From contig NC_053143.1 of assembly GCF_016808335.1 (NCBI RefSeq), positions 2,451,398-2,515,397 of the forward strand: a stretch of 64,000 nt of DNA, written 5' to 3'. This DNA comes from Panicum virgatum. Lineage: Eukaryota; Streptophyta; Magnoliopsida; Poales; Poaceae. Made by a program: the position numbers and the translations under genes. The notes under the pieces are model-generated. The model had not been told where the DNA came from. It searched no databases and saw nothing but the letters and a program-made list of their open reading frames with translations. Shown here in pieces: positions 55,565 through 64,000 of the stretch (position 1 is its first letter; the number at the start of each line of letters is the position of its first letter).

Positions 55565-57451
55565 GGATACAACGCAAGAGCCAATCAAGGAGATTGATCG
55601 ACGGCATGACCATGAATAAAATGCTCGCACGTGTGGTTTGGATTTTCTATTTCTTTTCATTTATTTTCAGCATGTGTGCAAGCTTGTGTGTGCGTAGCAA
55701 TTTTCTATTTTATTTATTTCAGCATGTGTGCAATTTGCTTTCTTTTGTTTTCATCACCATGATAAATAAATGCATCACCCACGCTTTAATGTTATGGTTA
55801 GTAATGATGATAGAAAGTTTGTGCCATGTTAAAATATGATGATCATTGCCGCTTTGTCTACTTTCTTGTGCTTGATTTATGCATGATTAAACTAATGCTC
55901 TCTCTAACATGATCTGAAAATTAATTAAATGCCGGCTAATTCAATTGTGGAGGTTATGATAAATTAAGACTCATATCTTTTATTCTTGCTCTCTTACTTA
56001 AGCTTGTCAAGGAAAATTTAATTTGGATTTAATTCTGAGCTAACCTTGTCAATGATACCTTTTGCAATTGCTCTACCCTTCTACAAGCCTAAATAATATA
56101 TCATAACAAACCATAGAGCAAGAATTATTTTCAGGTGAATTAATTCAGGATTTATCTTCTTTGGTACGAGACTAAGAAGCTGACCATTCCGTATTTTTGC
56201 GTACCTCTCTTTTGCTAGCCATTCTATCCATGCATTGTGAGTTTCTATACCGGGAACATCGCAAACCTCGCTGGATATCCACCCTTAACCAAAAACATCT
56301 TTTTTGTGAAACACCTCCTTGACCACAACCAATATATTGAGTATATATTTATTTCGACGGCAAAACAGTGGAATCAAGAGCAAAATTCAGTAAAACATAA
56401 GCTTGGGAAGCATCAAAGAGTTCGCAGAAGAAAAATCCGAAGAAGTGGAGGCCTACAGGCAGTAGGCCGGCCGGCTCAACACCCCTAGGCCGGCCGGCCT
56501 GCCTGCCCCTTTTCCTCCTCTGTTGGCTTCAATCTTTCACGAGGAGATGCTCCCTTGAATTCCAAAGTTGACTCCAGAGAATTGATAAAGGTTTTGTGCA
56601 CTCACTCCATCAAGTTATCATCACTTCATTGCTTGAGGACAAGCAAGCGTTCAAGCATGGGGGGGAGGTGGAGTAAGTGCATTGTGTTGCCAACGGTTCT
56701 GAGGAGCAAAAAGAAAGAAAGAAAAAAAGAGAAAAAAATGAAATAAATAATGATGAAAAGCTCCTCGGTTCCTTTAGCTTCATTAAACTCCAGATACTTT
56801 GAAGATTATTCTATACTCAATTATTCCAACCATGTGCAATCCGATAACAAGGACTTCAGTTGTGCCTTGGGATCAACCGTTGCCATTTGCACATGTCCAC
56901 CATCCAAAGTGTGTGTTCCATTCTCTCCCTCTCCACAAAGAAATTATTTTCCAATGGTCTTTTTGACGAGTCTTGGTAAATCCATAAGAAGTATTTCTTG
57001 TTTTGATAATATCTTGATTATAATATCTTTTGTTAGGACTAACCTTTCCAGAGCTCCAGATAAAGCCTCACACTTATATATGAGAGAAAGAGAGGAGAGA
57101 GTTCTAGCAAGATTGAGAGACAAGATGAGCTGAGAGTTTCCATGAGCAAATTGCAATGAGGTTTGAATTATTGATCTTGGTTTAGCATTACTTTTGGAAC
57201 TTACTTTCTTAATTCTGAGACTTGTTTAATTTTGAGAGCATGTGCTTAATAATTGTGGGGAAGCATTTAACTTGTATCTACCTTCCACATTGAAAAAGCT
57301 GGTTACAACTTGAACTATTAACTGCAAAATATTTTTTGGGAGCATTGTGTTTTCTCGTGTATGATCAAGTGCAGGGATTGGACACTGAAAGGCAGCGCTG
57401 ATTTTTATCAAAGACTTACTCGAGGACGAGCAAGGTTTAAGCATGGGGGAA
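55565..57451 (+). other. Athila 3' non-coding region
   Basis: Only short frames occur. GGCCGGCC motifs lie near 56467-56499. GAGGACAAGCAAGCGTTCA and a related GAGGACGAGCAAGGTTTAA (near 56635 and 57423), each followed by AGCATGGGGG, form a duplicated polypurine-tract-like signal; the second borders the 3' LTR. Confidence 0.6.
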
Positions 57452-58849
57452 TGTTGGCGCTCCTTAAGTATCCATTTTATCCACTGTTTAACTTTGATAA
57501 TGGCATGAATTTAATATCAAAATCACTAACCATCCTAACCTCGGCCCAATTATTAGTCGTTTTCACGTTTGCATATATATTTTGGAGGTACTTCGTTTTA
57601 GCAGGTTTTTGACCAATTTTGGAGCATGAAATGGCGAGGCCTACGATCACGCGATGACACGAAGAATGACGAAGGCCAAAGCCCGAACAAAGGATCGAAG
57701 GCCATGATGATTAGAGGCCTGTTCATGCATATCCACCCTCCAATGAAGCCCAAAAGACAAAGCCCACAAGATAAGATCAAGATACTTCGGGGCTAAGCAA
57801 AGCAAAGAGATATTTAAGGAAGGATTTTCCATCCTATCCTTCTCCTCGAAGAAATCTCGAAGATAACGACGTCTAAAGGGGTGCAATCGTGAAAGACATA
57901 AACTCTAGAAGATTCCAGGAGGCTTGGGGAGAAAGTTGAGCACGAGCCGGCGAAGGAAAGTGCCAGGCCGGCCGGCCTAGGCCTTTTTTAGGTCGGTTCG
58001 ACCTCCCCTTTGACCGAGGGTTCCCTGAGGCTATTTAAAGACCCCTCCCCAAGGTTCACAGAGAGATCAATTAGGGAGACGACACCAAGGAGCAGAGAAG
58101 ATAGAGGGACACCTCTCGGAGAGCCGAGGGTCGTGCTAGTTGTCTAGGGTTTGCCCTAGCCGACGTGGGAACCTTGCAAGGAAGACCACGTCGGAGTTCT
58201 GGAGTTAGGATCATCAAGATCAAGGTAGGGCCCCAGTTGTGATCTTGTGATGTACAATCATTCATGGTGAAGTTATTTGTGTTTCCGAATGTTTAGCGAC
58301 CATGTTCTCCTCTTTCGATTTCGTTCTTTTCTTTGGGTTCAGTTCATCCTAGATCTATTATCGAGATAGATCGCTTAGCATGATCTTGTAGTCATGGTGG
58401 CTAGAGTTCATGGCGGAACTACCAAAGGGGGTTCGACTTGCTTCAGGGTATCTTTGTTGAAAGGGGTGGCGTCGTGACAGGCTGTTGCCACTAAGTAGGT
58501 GGGGTATCGAGGGATCGGATTGGAGATTTTGGGTTTAAAGAGACTTTTCATTGAGATTCACATCTATCTTACTTCACTTTATCTAGCTAGAACTATAACA
58601 TATGCATGATCTAGGTGATCTAGATTGGTTATCTCTAACTTTCTCTTGCTACCTTCGGTGTTTGTCGTGTTTTTAGTAGATTAGATTCGTTTTCACCATC
58701 TCACACAAAGGAATTTCTATGCTAGTAGATTGTTTCTTGTCTCTTTGGTTCTGTGGATTGATAAACCTTGGGGGAATACTCTAAGGAAAAAGCTACACGA
58801 AATCGTGCGCTTGCGGTATATAAATCGGGGGCGCTAAGGAGCGTCAACA
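57452..58849 (+). repeat. Athila 3' LTR
   Basis: The 1,398-bp LTR is nearly identical to the 5' LTR and ends GCGTCAACA before TSD TACAC. Confidence 0.94.
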
Positions 58850-58854
58850 TACAC

Positions 58855-61738
58855 ATCTTCAGAATTATCGAGGCTGAAACAATTCGTCGAAGATTCAAAG
58901 AAACCCCTGTACCCTGGTTGTCACAAGTATTCTCATCTTTCTGGTGATCTCAAACTTTTGCAGCTGAAGGCAAGTCATGGTTGGACCGACAAAAGTTTCA
59001 AACAACTATTGGATCTGCTAAGAGACATGCTACCTGAGGGAAACCAAGTGGCCGGGTCTGTCTATGAGGCTAAGAAGATAATATGTCCTTTGGGCTTAGA
59101 GGTTGAAAGAATCTATGCATGTAAGAACAGCTGTATGTTGTTTTGTGGAGAGTGTGAGGACCTTGACAATTGCCCTAAGTGTGGGTTCGATCGTTTCAAG
59201 AGGGCCAAAGATGGCGGAGATAATAATGCTGAGGACGGGAACGGGCCCGAAGAGATCAGAGGTAGAAAGGGTAACAGAGGGGGTCATGTGAGGGTGGCAT
59301 GGTATTTTCCCATCATTCCATGCTTGAAACACATGTTTGCCACACAAAAGGAGGCCCAACTCTTGCGTTGGCATAAGGAAGGCCGAAAGAAGACAGATGA
59401 TGGCAAGCTTAGGCACCCCGCAGATGCAGCGTAGTGGGGTAACATTGATGCCCACTTCCCTTGGTTTGAAGATGATTGTAGGAACATTCGGTTCGCTATG
59501 AGCACAGACAGTGTGAACCCATTCAGTAACCAGAGTTCAACACATAGCACTTGGCCTGTCGTCCTTTCAGTGTTGAACCTTCCACCCTGGCTATGCAAGA
59601 AATGAAAATACTTGATGTTGTCAATCTTGGCCTCCGGGCCAAAGCAACCTGGTGACCGTATTGATGTGTACTTGGGGCCATTGGTTGATGACTTGCAGAC
59701 ACTTTGGAGGCCTGGTGTGGAGGAGGTTTGGGATGAGTTTTAGCGTAAGTACTTTACATTGCACGCCATGTTGTTCACAACCATCAACGACAACCCAGCT
59801 CATCGCAACCTGTCCGGGCAGAGTAAAAGGAACGGTGAAGCTTGCCCCCACTGCTTAGATGAAACATGCTCATTATGGCTGAGAAAGTCGAAGAAATTTG
59901 TATTCTTGGGGCACCGTTGTTTCCTCCATAAGAAACATCCATACCGGAACATGGACTGTCAGTTTAATGGGGAAAAGGAGGATCGAATGGCTCCTCCGCA
60001 TGTGTCCAGAGTGGAGCTTCACCTGCAAGTGAAAGACATCAAAACTATTGAGGAGTTACCAAAGAAGACCATCCTTGGCAAAAGAAAGAAGCGAGATGGT
60101 GAAGAAGAAGATGGGCAGGGGATGTGGAACAAAAAATCAATACTTTGGGAGCTAGAGTACTAGGAGTTGTTGGATGTGCGTCATTCGATTGACACCATGC
60201 ACACCAAGAAGAATGTGTGCGAGAGCATGTGTGGAACATTGTTGTAACAGAGGGGCAAAGGAAAAGATCATGAGAATGCAAGGCAGGATCTGCAAGATAT
60301 GAGCATTAGGCCGGAGCTCTATGCAGAGGAAACAGACACGGGGACAGTCCTTCCCGTAGCTGCAACCACATTGTCAAAGACGGAGCGAAGAGAATTCTGT
60401 GAGTTCTTGCATGGTTTGAAAGTACCTTCAGGCTACTCTTCTAACTTCAAGAGGCTAGTGTCGGTGAAGGATATGAAAATGAATTTCCACTTGATGAAAT
60501 CTCATGATTGCCATGTATTGATGATAGCTCTTCTTCTTGTTGCACTTAGAGGTATCAAGACAGTACTGGTTCGCGAAGCTGTCATGAGCTTGTGCTTTTT
60601 CTTCAATGTGATAGAACAGAAGGTGATTGATGTGGAGGCACTGTCGAGGTTAGAGAGAAGGCATTTCGAGACCCTATGCCTGCTTGAGGCTACTTTCCCA
60701 CCATCATTCTTTGATATCATGGTCCATCTAACAACACATCTTGCAAAGGAGATCTTCTACCTTGGCCCATCTTACCTTCATCAAATGTTTCCATATGAGA
60801 GGTTCTATAGCTTTCTGAAATCATTGGTACATAAACGGTCATTTCTGGAGGGAGCCATGGTTCATGGCTATGGTACCATTGAAGCAATGGAGTGGGCCAT
60901 GGGTTATATGGACCCCCAAAACCCCATTGGTGTGCCTCATTCACGGCATGAAGGTAGGCTTGCAAGTGTTGGGACCTTGGGCAAAAAGTCAATCACTCCG
61001 GGTCAAGGTTCCTTCAACAAGGCTCATTTCATTGTGCTTCAATAGACCGACGTAGTGACACCTTATGTCAACAAGCACTTGCGACACCTACGTGAAGGTA
61101 ATCCTAATCGTAATGAGGCTTGGGTTGCAAAGAAGCACATGCAAGGGTTTAACACTTGGCTCTGAGATTATGTCCAAGAAGCTAGCGCTGCTAAAACCGA
61201 TAATTTGATAAGAAAACTAGCAGCGGGGCCATTATTCACTATTACAACATACCAAGCATATGATATCAATGGATACACTTTCTACACCATAGCCCAGGAT
61301 GGCAAGAGCATCTATCAAAATAGTGGTGTGCGTGTAGATGCCATCGACAATGATATGGAGACAGACACATATTATGGTCAGATAGAGGAGATATGGAAGC
61401 TTGACTATGTTGGATTGAAGGTAGCCCTGTTTCGGTGTCGATGGGTCAATGGGAAGAAAGGTGTGACCAAGGACAAATATGGGTCTGTTAGTGTTGATCT
61501 ACGAGTCTTTGGTTACAAAGATGAACCATTTGTCTTCGCCAAGGATGTGCAACAAGTGTTCTATGTACCCGACCTTGCAAAGAAGAATTGGTATGTGGTT
61601 ATTCCTGGAAAAAGAAGGATAGTTGGGGTTGAAAATGTCGTTGAGGAGGAGGAATACAACCAATTTGACGAAATTCCGTCATTTGACATGCCATATAGGC
61701 CCCAACTCTTGGCAAATGATAAAACACCATACTTGTGA
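58855..61738 (+). pseudogene. CACTA transposase (TNP2 type), main part, with seven in-frame stops
   Basis: From about 58891 one frame reads KKPLYPGCHKYSHLSGDLK and ASHGWTDKSFKQLLDLLRDM, then the TNP2 core: RVAWYFPIIPCLKHMF, LLRWHKEGRK, NIRFAMSTDSVNPFSNQSS, TWPVVLSVLNLPPWLCKK, VKDMKMNFHLMKSHDCHVL and YLHQMFPYERFYSFLKSL. A conserved C-terminal domain follows (YGQIEEIWKLDYVGLKVAL). Stops lie at 59432, 59603, 59741, 60161, 60245, 61043 and 61163, with the natural end at 61736-61738. No frameshift occurs in this 2.8 kb. The join to the N-terminal part across the Athila element is out of register by two bases or involves an intron. Confidence 0.85.
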
Positions 61739-61796
61739 AGCGACCATCAAGAAACAATCAATGTACGTAAAGCAAGGAAAAAGCAAGTTTGATGTA

Positions 61797-62229
61797 TGTG
61801 GATTGGTGAAATTTGAATCCATTTGTAATATATTGGTGTGGATTGGTGAAATTTGAATCCATTTGTAATATATTGGTGTGGATTGGTGAAATTTGAATGA
61901 CCTTGTAATATATGATGTGGATTGGTGAAATTTGAATCCATTTGTAATATATGATGTGGATTGGTGAAATTTGAATCCATTTGTAATATATTGGTGTGGA
62001 TTGGTGAAATTTGAATCCATTTGTAATATATAATGTGGATTGGTGAAATTTGAATCCATTTGTAATATATGATGTGGATTGGTGAAATTTGAATCCATTT
62101 GTAATATATTGGTGTGGATTGGTGAAATTTGAATAACCTTGTAATATATGATGTGGATTGGTGAAATTTGAATCCATTTGTAATATATGAGGTGGATTGG
62201 TGAAATTTGAATCCATTTGTAATATATGT
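61797..62229. repeat. Minisatellite, eleven units of 39-40 bp
   Basis: Units carry GTGGATTGGTGAAATTTGAA and end near TGTAATATAT. Two variant units (third and ninth, with CCTTG replacing CATTTG) are six units apart, suggesting a higher-order 6-unit repeat. It sits just after the transposase stop. The minus-strand frames across it are an artefact. Confidence 0.92.
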
Positions 62230-62695
62230 TGTGGAGTGCTCTCCGGACATGTTCTCCAGAAAATCACAGAGTTCATTCCCCAGAGTTCATCTCCAGACAT
62301 GTTCTCCAGAAGTTCTCTGTTGGTATTATTGTCAGTTGTCATTGGTAACGGGCATTAACACAACGCCCGTTACCTATTTCTCATTTCACCAGAAGTTCAT
62401 TTCCAGAGTTCACATTTCTCCTGCATTCCCATAACATATATATACACAGAGTTCATTCCCAGAGTTCACAAAATCACAGAAGCACATAACACAGAACACA
62501 CAGTTCATTTTTTGAGATCACATAACATATATATTAGCAGGCACACAAGGACAGACAAAAGCAGTGTGCCTCAACCAGTATAGGCTAGGTCAACCTACGA
62601 CAGTCTACCAACATGTTTCCTCCATCCAGTCACACAAGTTCAGACAAAATCAGTCATACAAAATAGCAGCTGCCTCCACTATGGCCTTGGTCAAC
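62230..62695. other. CACTA spacer between convergent genes
   Basis: It contains repeated GACATGTTCTCCAGAA (near 62247 and 62294) and GAGTTCATT words. An isolated GTAACGGGC...GCCCGTTAC module like those at the left terminus lies at about 62345-62373. Confidence 0.7.
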
Positions 62696-63809
62696 CTAGA
62701 TGTTTCTGCCTCTCGCCATCTTGGCCGCAGCTTCAAGTACGCGCTGAATTGCCTTCTTCTTTGCCTTTTCGGCAGCAAGCTCATCTTGAAGTGCCATGAT
62801 CCTCTCCTGTGATGCTGCAGCCTTGTTGTGCAACTCCCAGAAGGTCATCCTATTAATAGGGACCTGCAAGATAAAACATTCTCAGAGCACTGCAAAGACA
62901 GATTCTGAATTTGACAGCACATTTTAGAGCTAACTAGCACATTTCAAAGACAGATTCTAAATTTGACAGCACATTTCAGAGCTGTCTACCACATTGCAAA
63001 TATAGATTCTGAATTCACATGATAATTGATAGTTGGTGAAATTCAGTCAAATTCAGAGAAATTAGGCAGCATATTAGTCTGAATATTCAGACAAATTCAT
63101 TCAATGCATTGATAGTTGCACAAGTTTAAATTCCTTTGCTTTTGTTAGTCTGAATATTTAGAAAAAATCAGTAAATTTAGCCAAATTCAGACTAACATTC
63201 AGACTAACATGTTAGTCTGAATATTCAGACAAATTCATTCAATCTTGTGAACTAACATGTTCAGATATGCAACAAACAACTAAAAAGCCAAAATGAACAT
63301 CTAAATAAACATTTTCAGATAACAAATTCAGTTTGACATTGAATACCAGTTCAATTTTAACCTCCTCACTTCAAAGCACAGAATTTGACTTGCAAATTTA
63401 TTAGGACATGCTAATTTCACATGATATGTTCAGAGAAATTCAGACAACTTCTGTCAAATTCATGCAAATTCAGGCTAAATAGTACAAAAAGTAAGATAGT
63501 GGAGCAAATTTATACTAATTCAGACACACAAAATAGGACTTGGAGCAAATTCATACAGTGGATTACCTCTGACTTCACCTTCCCCTTGTTCCCCTTCTCT
63601 ATTCCCTTGTACTGCGGCGGGCCTTGGAAGCCCGGCGGCGGCCCGACGTCGCTGCTACCAGAGGAGGTCACCTCCTTCTTGGGGGTGACCAACGCAGCCG
63701 CCTTCGCCGGAGTGGGGTTGCCGGAGAAGCCCGGCGGCGGGCCTTGGAAGCCCGGCGCCGGCCCGATGTCGCTGCTATCGGAGGAGGACACCTCTTCTTG
63801 AAACCGTCT
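62696..63809 (-). CDS. Second CACTA gene (TNPA-like), two 3' exons
   Basis: The last exon 62696-62863 reads VPINRMTFWELHNKAAASQE, then LQDELAAEKAKKKAIQRVL and AAAKMARGRNI before a TAG; it is a short coiled coil typical of the C-terminus of the accessory protein in grass CACTA elements. The previous exon 63567-63809 ends KGNKGKVKSE with a GT donor and joins in phase. It carries PGFQGPPPGF-type repeats and SSSDSSDIG. A TAA (63810-63812) closes this frame upstream, so the earlier part is either another exon or damaged. The roughly 700-bp intron between them is AT-rich, with a 32-bp direct repeat (63075 and 63211). Confidence 0.7.
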
Positions 63810-63812
63810 TTA

Positions 63813-64000
63813 CGACCGCTTCATGGGGGGCACTGTGGCTGGCTTCCCCGTGCCCGACGTCCCTGCGCCGGCCTTCCTCCCGCAGCCACCTTCCCTGCTC
63901 CTGCCTTCGTCCCCGCACGAGCCGGAGTGGGCTTCGGCACTTGCGGCAGTTGGGCTTCTTTCTTCTTCCCCGGCACCCACTTGCCTTTTTCCCGGAGTTG
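63813..64000 (-). other. GC-rich upstream part of the second CACTA gene
   Basis: Minus-strand sequence is rich in Lys, Arg and Gly codons (for example KKKEAQLPQVPKPTPARA in one frame), consistent with the basic N-terminal region of such proteins. It runs off the window, and the frame relation to the next exon is unclear. Confidence 0.4.

Larger units (their letters stand above)
48321..58849 (+). mobile_element. Athila-type LTR element lacking pol
   Basis: The element is 10,529 bp, flanked by TSD TACAC (48316-48320 and 58850-58854). LTRs are 48321-49720 and 57452-58849, nearly identical. The primer-binding site TGGCGCCATTGCCGGGGA at 49729 has the form used with tRNA-Asp in Athila elements, and the polypurine tract (GCATGGGGGAA) ends at 57451. 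It encodes gag-protease and a downstream Athila-type ORF, but no reverse transcriptase, RNase H or integrase. It is therefore non-autonomous yet recently inserted. Confidence 0.93.
46366..64000 (+). mobile_element. CACTA (En/Spm) transposon, right end outside window
   Basis: It starts with the TIR CACTACGTGAAAACC at 46366, preceded by AAA (the probable 3-bp TSD). Subterminal repeats, a TNP2-type transposase on the plus strand and a second gene on the minus strand follow, as in CACTA elements. An Athila-type LTR element interrupts the transposase. No matching right TIR (ggttttcacgtagtg) occurs before the window ends. Confidence 0.9.

Noticed and set aside
61679..62342. Minus-strand frames with MDSNFTNPHHILQ repeats
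   Set aside because: They are produced by the 39-40-bp minisatellite; 40-bp units shift the frame, so no stable protein repeat is maintained.

Overview
This window is nuclear DNA of a grass (Poaceae; the species cannot be named from the sequence). The evidence is a Stowaway-type and other grass MITEs, tRNA-derived SINEs, GC-rich first exons, an intronless pentatricopeptide-repeat (PPR) gene, and retrotransposons nested inside one another. Most of the 64 kb is transposable elements; host genes are a small minority.

Layout. 1-2640: two nearly identical GC-rich hAT-type elements about 400 bp apart, the second complete with an 8-bp target duplication, then the end of another hAT. 2974-3203: a MITE. 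4552-6983: a P-class PPR gene on the minus strand with an apparent frameshift near its N-terminus. 7870-12159: a decayed copy (A) and an almost intact copy (B) of a plant phosphoglycerate-mutase-like (histidine phosphatase) gene, both minus strand; B carries a Stowaway and a LINE tail in its introns. 12160-41782: one large nested insertion that cuts B at its N-terminus. Its backbone is a minus-strand Ty3/gypsy element of Tat type (gag, protease, RT, two RNase H domains, integrase). Two pol-less copia-style LTR elements of LARD type lie inside it (14455-20046 and 30592-36999), with a 283-bp hAT MITE. 44046-45375: a third copy (C) of the phosphatase gene with damaged splice donors. 46366 to the right edge: a CACTA transposon with a TNP2-type transposase (plus strand) and a second convergent gene (minus strand), interrupted at 48321-58849 by a pol-less Athila-type LTR element.

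The most unusual signal is in the AT-rich interiors of the two LARD elements. Both are strings of short stem-loops. The stems differ in sequence but stay paired through compensatory changes, while the roughly 17-nt loop is conserved (core CCAA, consensus close to TTCTGRCCAAMGYTGAT in the transcribed sense). The two elements have different LTRs but share this loop, the same polypurine tract, a similar primer-binding site and an antisense promoter-like GC-rich module. This looks like a structured-RNA code shared by non-autonomous retrotransposons, perhaps for packaging or recognition by a helper element.

Boundaries stated with target-site duplications (TSDs) were read directly from the sequence. 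The inner end of the left Tat LTR and the right end of the CACTA element could not be located.
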